A stretch of DNA of 64,000 bases, from positions 611,463 to 675,462 of the forward strand of contig QPMI01000496.1 of NCBI GenBank assembly GCA_004431415.1. Reading direction: 5' to 3'. Position 1 is the first letter of the stretch; each line of letters opens with the position of its first letter. The position numbers and the translations under genes were made by a program. Below are positions 40,544-52,274 of the stretch, piece after piece. The notes below the pieces were generated by a model that ran no database searches, had not been told where the DNA came from, and saw only the letters and a list, made by a program, of their open reading frames with translations. Source of the DNA: Cyanophora paradoxa. Taxonomy: Eukaryota; Glaucocystophyceae; Cyanophorales; Cyanophoraceae.

Positions 40544-40839
40544 CGCTCGAGCTTTAGGCCCGCCGGGCCCTACCCCTGGCCTTCTCCGAGGCGCCCTATC
40601 CCTTCTCCGAGGCTCATTATTCGCGGTGTATTACTACCGATCGCATTATGTATTTTCAAAAGAACGATAAGACTTATGAAAAGTATGTCAGCTTGGGTCC
40701 CGTCTTCCTCTTCAGTCCGCTCTCTCCTCTTCTTCTCTTCCTCGTCTTCCCGTCTTCCCGTCTTCCTCTTCTCTCCCGGAATCCCCCTTCTTCAAATTGC
40801 ACTGGTAACCTGGCGGAGCAGGTGAGTATTAGAATGTGA
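40544..40839. other. Convergent intergenic region
   Basis: Shared 3' flank of the acetyl-CoA transporter and the GIY-YIG gene. It contains an imperfect pyrimidine-rich repeat (CTTCC/TCTTC units) at about 40705-40780. No gene seen. Confidence 0.55.
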
Positions 40840-43800
40840 TCACGAGGGCGAGAGGGCGCGCGAACCGTCCGGGCGCAAAGGGCCCCCGGCCTCCTCGAGG
40901 AGCACCGCCTCGACCTCGATCAAGCTGAGCTGTCTGTTCTCTGCATCCTGTTAGGGAATGACCGGAGTCGGACCAGGAAAGGAAGCGGAAGGCCGGGGTA
41001 TCGCTGGCAGGGAAGGGGAGGGGTACCGTGATGCCTTCAACGGAGGCGGCGCGAACCAGGACCGACCAGCCAGCCGAGAGGAAGGCCTGCGGGGGTACGG
41101 GCGAGTCGGTAGTTCGGGACTACGGGCGACGCAAAGTCGAGTGCACCTTCACACCGCGGTTGCCGCCGGATTTGAGGTGCTTCCAGATGCGATTCGTCAC
41201 GTCTGAGAAGGGGGTACGATCAAAATTCCGGAGCCGCGTACAGATAGCGGAGGGCGGGGGTGCACCATCTGACGATCTGCCGACGTAGATGGGGCGGAAG
41301 CCGAGCGGGTGGCGCACCCCCACCTGGTAGACGGCCGGGACGCCCCCGGGCCGCATGAGGCCGGCGGCCCGCGCGACGGTCTCCGCGACGTTGCGCGCCG
41401 ATCGCGAACGTGATCGCGAGCTCGAGCTGCCCGCGGCCAGTGGGACTGCGCGGTACTCCTCGGGGGGGCACCTGCTCGTGCGCGCCAAGCGCGCGAAGCG
41501 CGAGTAGTCACGGTTCCGTTCAGGAGGACGTGGGTTACTTTGGGGGCGGGACGACGGGGCGGCACCAGCGCTGCTCCATTATCATGTGCACAGGCCACTT
41601 ATCCCGGTCTGCCCCGGGCGAGTAGAAGGCGAACGGCGCGATGACGGGGTCCTGGTCCCCTGACTCAGAGCCCGGAGACTCAAGCACGGACCCCGGCGGG
41701 GGCGGCGGCAGGGCGGGCGCGGGGCCCCTCAGAAGCAGGTCCGGCGTGGCCAGGCCGCGAACTGAACCACGTTAGCAGGAAGAGAAAGGAGGAGGGGGAG
41801 ATGCAGGGGGTACCGGTTACGAGGAGGGGCCAGGAGCGCCAGAGGGGGCGGCCGGGGGGCGGCAGTCCGAAGGCGGCGTCGACTGTGAGCCCCGCGGCCG
41901 CGACGGGAGCGAGGCGCCCCAAGCTGTGCGCGTCCAGCCGGCCCACCTGAGGAAAACGTGATTCGAATTCAGTGGTCAAGTAAACGGATAAGAAGAGAGA
42001 TCAGACATCGGCGGACGCACGCGTCTGTTCGAGGCGTACACCTCGGCTTCGTAGGGGGTACGGGATCCGGACCTGTCGGCCGGCGCGGAGAGGGTCCGGA
42101 TCGACGCTGGGGCACCCTCCACGCCCCCCTCGGTCTGCGCTCTCTCAGCCTCCACGCAAGGACCGGAGCCGGCGTGCTTCCGGGGGGGGGTACACGACGC
42201 ACGCGGGCCAGCAGACTGGAGGGATCGAAGGAAAGGGAGGAGGACCAGGCTTCGGGCCCCTCCGAGGCCCATAAATAGACGCCGGAGCCGGGGGTACAGG
42301 ATGAGGCGGTAGCCTCCCGCGCCAAATTCAGCAGAGTAGTGGAGCCGCGTAGATAGGCAGCGAAGCGGAGGGGGGTAGGGCTTTCGGAAAGGGCGGGGGT
42401 TTCGATAGGGGTAGGGCTTTCGGGGGCCGTCAGTCGGCCCGCCAGCGAGCCGCCAGCGTCCAGCAGGGGGAGAAGAGAAGCGGCTGCGGGGTAAGGGATC
42501 GACGCGACCTGGACGCGGTGAGCGCATGGGAGGTAGCGGTACCCCTCAGAGAGCGTACCGGGCGGCGTCGCCCCGCAGAGAGCGCCTGTATCCCCCTCGA
42601 GCCATCGGGGAGGGCGCAAGGCTCCAGAAGAACCTCGATACCCCCCGAAGGGGGGCTGAACCCCTCGAGGGGAACGGCGCTCGCAATGACGACGGCGCGG
42701 ATCGGCTGAAGTTCGGGGGGTACGGCGAGGGGCGCGGGGGTGGCCGTAGGGGCAGAGGGGCCGGTGGGGAACTCGAGGGGCGGGAGGACCGGCTTGGAAT
42801 GGGAGGGGACGGAAGCGGGGCGGGGTACGGGGGCGCCGATCCGGGAACGCCAAAGGGGGTGCTGCAGGAGGATTTCGGGGGAGAGGGGTCCTCGCGCTGC
42901 GTAGGCGAGACTCAGGCGGGGGGCTGATGGGGGGTACAGGATCCCCGCACCAGAGAGGGACAGGTAGGGGCGCTCGGTGGGTCCACTCCCGCCGAGCTGG
43001 GGGCGGGCGATCACGAAAGAAATTGGACCGCCCGGATTCGAACCTCAGGGTGAAGGAGGAGATCGTAGAGGGCGCGTCCGGTTCGTTTGGAAGGTCTCGT
43101 TCCCCGCCGGAGCTCTAACGACACGCCAAGCTGGGTACGGGGGGTCAGGAGTGAAACGGGCCCCGCCCGGATCCGGGCTCGAACCTCGGGTTGAAGGAGA
43201 AGGGCGGAGAGGCGCAAGGCGCTGCCCAGGAGGGGGGAGGCGACGCAGGCGAGCTCCTCGAGCTCCTCGGCCTGCGTACCCCCCTCGGCCGAGGGGGGTA
43301 CGCAGCTCAAGCAGGCGAGGGAGCCCTCCCAGTACCCCCCGGCGCGCTCGGCCCAGAGCTCAACGTGCTCGGGGGGGCACCGGAGGGCCCCCTCGAGGGC
43401 GGCCCGGGCGGCGGGGGCGTCGACGTTGGGGGTCGGCCGGAGGGTCAGGCAGAGGCGGGCCGCGGCGCCGCGGCGCGGCGTCCTGAGCGTGGCCGACTCG
43501 ACGCGTATCCCGGCCTCGAGCAGGTCGGCTACGAGCCTCTCGGCGCCGTCGGAGAGCAGCGCCGGCCGCCGCGCCCCGCCGACGCGGACGGCGCGGAGGC
43601 CTAGGCCCTCCGGGGCCCCGGGGACGGCGAGCCGCTCGCGATCGAGGGACACGGGCGCCTCGGCCTCGCCGGCGGCGGCCGCGGCCGGGCGGTCGACGTC
43701 GACGCCGTTGGGCAGGAGAGCGAGGGTGAACAGGACCACGCGCTCGAAGTCGGCCGGCGGTTGCGGCTGCGTTCGGTTGGGTTAGCCGCGCGCGCGCCGC

Positions 43801-44285
43801 GCGCCCCACCACAAGGGGCCTTGGCCCGAGCAAGCGCGCCTGATCTGCACTCAAAGCCGGCGCTGGCGGCGCCGAGCACGTCGCTGGCGTCGGCGTCGGC
43901 GTGGCAGCCCCCAATCGGCGCCGCGGTTGTGCTCCCTGCGACGCGCGCGCGAGTCGGCCGCGCCGCTGGGGCTGCTTTTGGGCGCGCGCACGAGATTGAT
44001 GTGTGCCGATCGCAGCGGCCATCCTGTAAATGAGCGGCGGCGCGCCCAGCCGCGCTCTGGATCCCCGAGGAACGCGCTCTTGATCTTGTGCAGATGCAGG
44101 CTCCGCCCCGCCGACCAGCTGGGAGCCGTCGACGCGCTCCAGCCGCTGTCGTGCGTACATTGCCGCACGCCGCGCGACGCCGCGCCGGCGAGGGGCGCTC
44201 CGGGCGTCGACGTCGCAAGCTCCGGCTGGCTCGAGCGCGGGGCGCCGAACTGTGCAAACGCCGTCACCGTTCCCTCCGTGCACAT
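40840..44285 (-). CDS. GIY-YIG nuclease-domain protein with unrecognised N-terminal region
   Basis: The C-terminal exons splice cleanly. AVYQVGVRHPLGFRPIYVGR leads to SSDDVTNRIWKHLKSGGNRG (intron about 41206-41265). After that VK joins AFLSAGWSVLVRAASVEGIT, and the last exon reads DAENRQLSLIEVEAVLLEEA and stops at 40840. This reproduces the GIY-YIG core: a GIY-like VYQV strand, YVGRS, the catalytic-type Arg/His on the helix (NRIWKHL) and the metal-binding Glu on a later helix. The first element is VYQ rather than GIY. The long N-terminal part (43.74-43.2 kb, PADFERVVLFTLALLPNG and onwards, plus exons at 42.7-42.2 and 41.9 kb) shows no family I recognise. ATG 44285 is the furthest plausible start; exons upstream of 43.76 kb are unresolved. 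Confidence 0.65.
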
Positions 44286-44761
44286 CGCTACGCCGCCCGG
44301 GGCTGCCCGGCGCTATCTCGAGCTCGGTTACAATCAGCGAGCTCCAACTCGAGGGTTCCAATCTGGTTGGGCCGGGTTTCGAGCCGCGGCAAAAGTCGAC
44401 AGCGGCAAGCGGGCAGGAGGGCGGGCCGAACGCGCGAGAGCGTGGAGACGCTTCTACACAGAAATCGAGCACCGCAAAGCCGGAAAAGGTGAAAACCGGC
44501 CGATGCCTCTTTAGCGCCCGTCGCTCTACTGGTATTTCATCTAGCGCCTGTCGATAGACGCGATGAATTGCTCGGCCCGCTCGCTCCGAAGGCGCGAACC
44601 GGCTTTCTGCGGTCCCGCTCGCGGCCTGGGAGAGCGTGGATCCTGCCAGAGAGAAGAAAACGCCGGGAATCGCTCATCATGACTGACGCAGGTCGCAAAG
44701 TGGGTGCCGCCAGCGGGAAACGTTCGGCGCTTACTGCCCGCGGAGCTGACTGCCTGAAGCC
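44286..44761. other. Divergent intergenic region
   Basis: About 475 bases between the tentative start of the GIY-YIG gene and the ankyrin gene. No feature recognised beyond its likely promoter role. Confidence 0.35.
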
Positions 44762-46631
44762 ATGGAGGACGACGGGACTAAGGACGAGAGTTCGTCCCTT
44801 TTTCTGTGCGAGGCAGTGCAGAATGCGCCTGAGTGCCGGGCCGTCGCCGTGAACAGAGATCGAGACCCTCGGCCTCGACGACGAGGACACCAGCGACCGC
44901 GATGAAGAGGTGAAAAGGAGGAAACGCGATCAGGTGTGCACAAAGTTCCTTTTTGACCAGAGGGCTGCTCACCGCCCGGCGCCGCAGTCGTCTTCCGCGA
45001 AGGGCGAGAGCGAAGCTGACGGTACGCGCCGGAGCCCGCAACCGCCGGTACGCGTCTCTGGAGCTGAGCGTAGCGCTCGCGCGCTCTCCGTCGCAGGGCG
45101 CCGCTCGAGTCGTGGTGACGGCAGCTCGAAGGTGGTTTCCTCACATTTCGAACTTAGCCGTCGCTGCGCAGTCCAGTCCGAACTCACCTTGCGTTTCTCG
45201 GGCAGAGCCAGCACGGGAATGGACGCGGCAAGACGGTGCCGCCTCGCAAGAGCGCCAATGGCCCTGCCCAGAAACCGAAGCCCGTCGGTGCGCTCGCGAG
45301 TCCGCGCGGCGCTCCCGCACGCTCCCGACCGTCCGCCGCGCCGCTCCGCGCCGCGCAGAGCGCGACGTCTCCTGCAATATCGTCGAGGACGAGCGGGGGA
45401 AGGAGTACACCGCGCAGGAGATTCTGGAGACTCACACGGCGGCGGACGGGACGCAGTGGTGCGTGGTGAAGACGACGACGAAGGGCATCAACGTCATCTG
45501 CCCGCGCGCGTCGCTCAAGCCGGGGCTCCTGCTGCTCGACGCGGCATCGACGGGCGAGCTCGAGGACGTGCGCTCCTTTTCCTTCCTTTCCCGTTCCTTT
45601 TCCTCACTTAGGCCGGCGCGTGCGCAGGTCAAGCAGGTCTGGTCCGAAGAGATCGCGCGCTGCGCCGACGTCGCGCTGAACACCCCCCTGCACCTCGGTG
45701 CGGCCGCCCCCGCCCGTCTCCGCGCCGCCGCCCGCGCTCACGCCCGCGCCCGCCCAGCCGCCTACAACGGGCACCTGGCCGTCTGCCAGCACATCGTCGA
45801 GAACGGCGGGCGGGACCAGCTGGAGGCCGTCAACAAGTGCGCCCGAGCGGGGAGCCGGGCGCGCCCCAGGCTCACCCTCGCCTCGCCTCCCCTCCCCGCG
45901 CGCGCAGGAACGTGCAGACGCCGCTGCACGTGGCGATTATGCACCCGGAGGTCTTCGAGTTCCTCCTGAAGCAGCCGGAGAGCGACCCGCTGTCGGAGGA
46001 CCTGCAGGGCCGGAACATCCTCGCCCGCGCCGCCGACCAGAACGAGGTCGCGGCGCTGCGCGTCTGCAAGGCCCGCGGCCTCGACGCCGGCGCCGCCTCG
46101 GGCCCCGACCGGCGCACCCCGCTGCACCTCGCGGCCAAGAGCAACGGGTACGGCGCGGTGCAGGAGCTCCTCACGTTCCCCACCGTGCGGCCGCTGGCGC
46201 GGGACGAGATGGGGCAGACGGCGCTGCACCTCGCGGCCGCCAACGGGCACCAGCCCATCTGCGACCTCCTGACCGGCGTCGGTGCGCCGCGCTTCCTTCG
46301 CTTGCCCCGCCGCGGCTCACCGCCGGGCAGCGCCGGAGGCGGCGGGGGTGCGGGACAAGACGGGCAAGGTGGCGGCGGACCTCGCCAAGACGGGCCTGCT
46401 GAAGAGCAGCCTCCTCGAGCTCGCCGAGAAGCACGCCGGCGCCGGTGCGCGCGGCTCGCTCCCAGAGATCGTCCCCATCGTCCGTTCCTTCGGTTTCTGA
46501 GCGGGCGGCGCGCAGTTGGGGAGGACCCGCCGCCGGCGCCGCACGGGGCGGCCGCGGCGCCCTCGCCCTCGCCCTCGCCCCCTCCGCCCGCCAAGGAGCC
46601 CTCATCCTCAAAGGCCCGCGGGAGCGCGGGA

Positions 46632-46668
<37 letters not shown>

Positions 46669-46790
46669 GCTCGCAGCGCGCGGCGGCGGCGCGCTCGTCG
46701 GAGGCGGGGGACAAGGAGAAGGGCAAGCGGAAGCGGGAGACGGGCGGGGGCCAGGTCAAGGCCGAGCCGGGAGCCGCCTCCAAAGCATCA

Positions 46791-46833
<43 letters not shown>

Positions 46834-47779
46834 GGGAGGAGCGCGCGGGGCCCTCGTCCTCGTCCCGCGATGGCTCCTCCTCGGCACCCCCCGGCGCCTC
46901 GGCCTTCGCGCTCTCCGCGATGGCCCCGCCGCCCCGCCTCACCCGCTCCTCCACCGCGTCCCTCGGCGGCGCCTCCTCGCCCTCCTCCTCGTCGGCCGGC
47001 GGCGGCCGCCCCACGCGCGCAGACGCCGCCGCCATCGCCGCCGCCCTCGCCGAGGACGCCATCGAGGAGCCCGAGGACGAGGAGGAGCCGACCGGTGCGC
47101 GGCGCTCCTCCGAACCCCCCGCACCCCGCCTCACTCGCCGTACCCCCCGCAGTGTTCAAGGAGTTCTCGCTGCGGCGGTGGGGCGCCCGCCGGGGCGTCG
47201 CCCTCCTCTTCAAGCGGGGTACCGATATCCCCGCGCTGCTCCAGTTCGCCTCCGAAAAGGCCCGTACCCCCGCTCTCTTTCCTTGCCCCCCCACCCCCCC
47301 CACCCCCCTGCTCGTCCCCCTCTTTGACGTACTCCCGATTTGCCTTGCAGTTCGGGGTACCCATCGTGGAGCTCTGGAACCGGCACGGCGACATCATCGA
47401 CGGCATTGATACGATCGAGCGGGGTACCGGCGACCTGTACTACGCCGGTATGTTCCTTCACTGCGCCCCCCCTTTCCTTCGCGAGCCAACGCCGTACCCC
47501 GCAGCGACTGCGGCGGACGTGGCCGCGGCGGAGGCGGTACCCGGGTGGCCCCCGGCGGGTACGGGCGGCGCGGGCCCCTCCGGCTCTCCGGACGCCTCTC
47601 CCGCTCCGCTCGCGATCGAGATGAAGCGGGAGGCGTCCGACGGGGAAGGAGGGGCCCCCGCGGCGGACGGGCCGGCGGAGCCGCCTGTGGCCGCTGCGGT
47701 GGAGGGCGGCAGCGGGTCCGGGCAGCAGGAGGGCCAGGAGGCCGCGCAGCCGATGGAGACCGACGCCGCCGGCCCATAG
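44762..47779 (+). CDS. Ankyrin-repeat protein with C-terminal KHA-like domain
   Basis: ATG 44762 encodes MEDDGTKDESSSLFLCEA, and an intron to 44858 joins it to IETLGLDDEDTSDRDEEVKR, a basic stretch like a nuclear localisation signal. A Lys/Pro exon (KTVPPRKSANGPAQKPKPV) splices to ERDVSCNIVEDERGKEYTAQ, a conserved-looking N-terminal module I cannot name. Ankyrin repeats cover 45.68-46.45 kb: NTPLHLAAYNGHLAVCQHIV, VQTPLHVAIMHPEVFEFLLK, TPLHLAAKSNGYGAVQELL, GQTALHLAAANGHQPICDLL. A low-complexity linker has poly-Gly (46632-46670) and poly-Ala (46790-46831) codon runs. At 47.15-47.45 kb, VALLFKRGTDIPALLQFASE plus KFGVPIVELWNRHGDIIDGI and DTIERGTGDLYYA resemble the KHA domain of plant K+ channels and KCTD9. 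It ends PMETDAAGP at 47779. No TM segment is visible, so it is probably a soluble scaffold or regulator. Confidence 0.82.
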
Positions 47780-48438
47780 CTGTAGCCGCGTCGTCCGGTT
47801 CCGCAGCTAGCTGGCTCGAAGGCAGTGAGAATGGAGAAGGGTGGAACGCGTCTCTGATCGTGCATCGTGACTTGGTCGCACAATGCTCCGCCCTCGCTGA
47901 TTGCGCGCTCGCTCACTATATAGCTAGCGGGCTCCAAATCGATTCAGCGAGCTCAGCAGCTTGGGCGCCGGCGCTGTGCATGCGCAGCTGCGCCTGCAGG
48001 GTGGCAGGTCCGGGCATTGCCGAATTCACGTACCCCCTTGCCGCCGACAATTTCGAAGGCGATCCAGCATGCCGGCGTTCGCAGCATCCTTCGCTGCATC
48101 GCTGCAGGTCGCTCGACCTGCTTGCGGCGCGCCGAACCCCTCGGGAGCGGCGGCGGATCCGTCGCGCCGCTCGACGAGCGGGCCGCGCGCGGAGCACCGC
48201 GGGCGGACCCGACGGGCCGCACATTCGACGCGGTCGCTACGCAGCGGCTTCAAAGGCGAAGCGCCGCCCCTCGCCGAGCGCCGCGGGCCGTTCGTGCAGC
48301 CCGAGGTGCGCAGGGCACCGGGGGGCGCCGCGTGGGCAGCGGCGGCAGCGCCGAAGAGATTCTAGAGCTTGTGCCGTGCGCGTGCGGGGCAAGGGAAACG
48401 CCACTCGTCCTAATCGCCCTCTCCTCGGCTCACGTTCG
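47780..48438. other. Intergenic region upstream of the carotenoid oxygenase
   Basis: No firm exon. It may hold the promoter and a short 5' exon of the downstream gene. A TATA-like CACTATATAG lies near 47913-47922. Confidence 0.35.
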
Positions 48439-51400
48439 ATGTCGACAGCCGCCGCCGCGGGCCGCCGGAGCAGTCTGCAGCGCCTCGGGGCAGCGGCCCG
48501 CTCCCTCCTCGTCGTCGGCGCCCGGGACGCGGCCGGCCCGCGCCCCGCGCCCGGCGCCCCCGCCCCTGGACTTCGACATCGACACCTGGGCGAGCGGCTA
48601 CGAGTCCCAGACGCGCGAGATCTCCTGCTGGTGCGCCCGCCCGCGCGCGCGCTCCTCAGGCTTGAGCTGGTGTGCCTGGAGCTTTCTCCGACGCACGCAC
48701 GCCCCGCGCCGGCAGGATCGAGGACGTGGAGGGGACGATCCCGCCCGAGCTGGAGGGGACCCTTTTCAGGAACGGGCCGGGGCTCATGGAGGCCCGTACC
48801 CCGCCCGTCCGCCGCCCCCGCCTCGGCCCCAGAGCTTAACCCGAGTAGGTCGGCGGCGTGCGCGTCAACCACCCCTTCGACGGGGTGAGCGCTTCTCCTT
48901 CGCGCTCCCCCGTTCTCCGGCGGCCGCCGCCGCGCCGCGGCTCACGCGCGGCCGGCAGGACGGCATGGTGGCCTCCATTGCCTTCAAGGACGGGCGCGCC
49001 TACTTCAGGAACCGCTTCGTCCGAACGGAGGGGTACGTCAGGGAGCGCGCCGCCGGCCGGGTGCGCTCCACCGGTACCCCCGCGCCTGGAGCCCCGCCCC
49101 GGCGCCGACCGCCGGCCCCTCTCGCAGCGGCTGTACCGGAATACGTTCGGCACCGAGCGGCCCGGCGGCTGGCCTGCTAACTTTCTCGATTTAAACCAGA
49201 AGAATGTCGCCAACACGAACGTGCGCCGCGGGGCCCGGTTCGAATCCGCCTCGGGCCGCTTTTTCCGACGCGGGGCGGGGCGCTCCGGGCGCCAGGTCAT
49301 CTACTGGGGGGACAAGCTTCTGGCCCTCTGGGAGGCATCGCAGCCGTACCGCCTAAATCCGCGTACCCTGGAGACCGAGGGCCTCGAGCTCCTCGGAGGC
49401 GTCCTCTCCGCCGGTACCCCCTTCGCCATCGGCGTCGACGCCCTCGACGAGCTCTGGAAGCCCGGTACCCACTTTTCCTTTTCCGTTCCGCCCCCCCCCC
49501 CTTGATTCGACGCGTACCCCAGGGACGAGCTTCTCGGCCCACCCGCACGTCGACCCGGCGACGGGCCGCCTCGTGACGTTCGGCTTCCAGCCCACCGTGG
49601 GGGGTACGCTCCTCCGCGTATACGAGTTCGAGGCCGACTTCTCCCTCCACTCGTGCGCCCGTACCCCCTCCCAGTCAGTTTCCCCCCCCTCACCTCTCCC
49701 TCCCCCTTCCAAAATAGCCGGCGGACCATTCACCTGCCCGGGTTCGCCTTCTTCCACGACTTCGCCTTCACTGAGAAGTGCCCGTACCCCCTACCCGCCG
49801 CGTTCCCTTCCCTTCTAAGAACCGCGTATCCCCTTCGTCCCCCCCCCCCCCCCCCAGCCACTGCCTCTTCTTCCAGAACCCGGTCGATTTCAACCCTGTA
49901 CCCTTCGCCCTGGGGCAGCGGAGCGCGGCCGCCTGCATGCGCTTCAACTCCGAGCGTCCTACGAAGGTCCGTACCCCCGCAATTTCTCTACCCCCCGTGC
50001 CTCTCGAGCTTCGTCTCAAAGCGCCGCCCCCCCCCGCAGATCCTGGCCATCCCGCGTGCAAAGACGAAGGGCGACCGCCGCCTGTACCCCTCCGAGATCC
50101 CTGTTTACGAGACGGTGCCGCGCCCCGTACCCCCCGAGTCGATCTCCTCTATCTAACCGCGTACCTGCCGCCGGCGCAGTCCCCCGGCTTCGTCTTCCAC
50201 TTCATGAACGCGTACGAGGAGCCGGCGGGGGAGGGGGGTACGGCAATCGTCGTCGACGCGGTCCGGTGCGGCCGAGTCCGGGGGGGGAGGGGGGCCTGTG
50301 GCGCTCCGCCCCCTCCGGCCACAGGCGTGTGTCCCTGACTCTATTTTCCCTCCCCCCCCCCTCCCCCCCCCCCCCCCTCTCCCTCTCTTAGGCTGCCGAC
50401 GCTGCCGGACCTGACGGAGATCCTCGCGGACGGGTACGAGAACATCGATTGGACGAACGGCATCCCCAACTACGTTCGCGTACCCCCCTCCCTCTTCTTC
50501 CCCCCGCGGCGCCTCTTTCGCGACAGTACGGAGTCAGAGACTCTCTCTCCCCCGCACAGCTCTACCGGTTCAGAGTGGACACGGGGACGAAGAAAGTCTC
50601 CAGCCGGCGCCTCTCGGAGCGCATGGTCGAGTTTCCTGCGGTGCGCCCGCCTCTAGGAAAGCCTTCAGCGATTCCGTGTTTGTTTGTTTGCAGGACTATA
50701 AATTGATTTTGGCTTCGTTTGCGCGCCCCGCTCAGGTGAACCCCGACCGGTTCGGGAGGAGGCACCGGTACGGGTACGCGGCGGCGCCGAGCCACCCCAC
50801 CGCGTACGGGCCGCACCAGGCGCGCACGTACCGCTTTCTCTCTCCCTCTCCACCCAGCGCTGACCACCCCTCCCCCCTCGTACCCCGCAGGCGATCGGGC
50901 GGGTGGACGTGGAGACGGGGGACGAGGAGTGGTGGTCGGCGGGGCGCGACGAGTTCGTGACGGAGCCGGTCTTCGTCGGTACGGAGCCCACCTCTAGCTC
51001 AAGCTTAAGAAAGAGAAGGAGGGAGATTCTTTAGAAGCACAGCCGGGCCCTCGCCTCGCCCTGGTCTGAGCCTTGCCTCCGGGCCAGAGAAAGAGAGAGA
51101 TTGCAGCCGGGCCCTCTAGATCTCTCGACCTCGGGCTCGGCCTGCTGACCTGACTCTGCGGCCGCCGGGCGGGGGCAGGGCGGCCCGGGGCGGGGGACGA
51201 GGCGGACGGCTGGCTCCTCGCGCTCCTCTACGACGGCGCCCGCCGCGCCTCGGACCTCGTCGTGCGGCCCTCCCCGCCCTGCCCCGCCCCGCCCCGCTTC
51301 AGTTCTAGAGAGTCTGCGGCCCGCCCCGTTCCGACATCTAAATATCCCGAGTCATACATAGCATCTGCTAATTACACACAAGTCGGCCTCGCCCCGCCCC

Positions 51401-51840
51401 GCCCTGCCGCGCCCCTCCCCGCCGCGCGCCGCCCCGCCCCGCCCCGCCCCGCCCCGCCTCGCCCCGCCCGCCCCGCCCGCTTCAGGTTCAGAGAGCTCGA
51501 GCGGCGGCCGCCCGACCCCTTAAGCGAACGATTAGCTGTAGCCCCGTCTCCCCTCCCCCCGCCCAGCCCTAAGTGCCGGCCTCTCAAAGCTCCCACTCCC
51601 CCCGGCCCTAAGCCTAGTAAGTGCCCGGCCCGGCTCACGCCCCTCCGCTCGTCTCCCGCCGCCTGCCCTCCCCCCCCAAAGCCCCTCCTCCTCCCCGGCT
51701 CACGCCCCTCCCTCGGCCGCCCGGTGCAGGTGCTGGAGGCGGGGCGGGTGGCGGCGGGCCCCGCGGCGCGCCTCCGCCTGCCCCTCCACCTCCCCTACGG
51801 CCTCCACGGCTCCTTCGCTGGCGAGTACTTCGGGCCCTAG
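48439..51840 (+). CDS. Carotenoid cleavage oxygenase (RPE65/CCD family)
   Basis: Non-haem iron enzyme that cleaves carotenoid or apocarotenoid double bonds. Spliced exons give LDFDIDTWASGYESQTREIS, WIEDVEGTIPPELEGTLFRN with GPGLMEVGGVRVNHPFDGDG, RLYRNTFGTERPGGW, VIYWGDKLLALWEASQPYRL and GTSFSAHPHVDPATGRLVTF. All four iron-ligand histidines are present: SAHPH (49540-49542), FFHDFAFTE (49755-49757), FHFMNAYEE (50198-50200) and LPYGLHGSF (51805-51807). The glutamate after NAY is kept. The gene stops at 51840, close to the last histidine motif as usual. ATG 48439 is the only nearby start, but it is out of frame with the first recognisable exon, so a leader intron or another start must exist. The intron 48792-48848 has a GC donor. 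The last intron (about 51.0-51.7 kb) is long and repetitive. Confidence 0.93.
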
Positions 51841-52274
51841 CCTCGCCGCGGCGCAGCTGCGCGTGGCTGTACCGGTATGAAAGGTCCGAGATGTAGACTC
51901 TGAGACGTTCTAAGCTTGCACTCATGATCATCCAGTACTCAGTGACTAGTGAATCTCGGCCAGGGCCTGCGCCATTAGGACCCGCGCATGCGTAGTCTCA
52001 GCGTCGTAGATGTGCAGATGTGCGCTGTCTCAAACCGCAGTCTGTAAATGTGCCAGCAGCTGCAGTTTATACGTATACCGCCGAATTCGAATTCGCCGGC
52101 CCGGCCCGGCGCTGTACCCGTTCGAATCCGAATTCGATGTACCCGATGCGCGGGCCCGCGCTCAAGGATCGGAGGAGCTCGGGTTCGTTCGGCGCGCGCT
52201 TTGAGGACGATCTTTAGCTGAGAAACCGAAAATAGACTTTGAGCAGCGATATCTGTTCATGATCAATTGCAGGG
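51841..52274. other. Intergenic region
   Basis: 3' flank of the carotenoid oxygenase and promoter side of the F-box gene. AT-richer, with GAATTCGAATTCG-type palindromes at 52083-52095 and 52129-52136. No gene seen. Confidence 0.45.

Noticed and set aside
43031-43110. Possible minus-strand tRNA near GGATTCGAACC
   Set aside because: The five base pairs expected around the T-loop do not form, and no A-box is at the right distance.
45360-45560. APSES/KilA-N DNA-binding domain before the ankyrin repeats (Swi6/Mbp1-like)
   Set aside because: The segment around ERDVSCNIVEDERGKEYTAQ lacks the conserved APSES core, so only the ankyrin and KHA-like parts were named.
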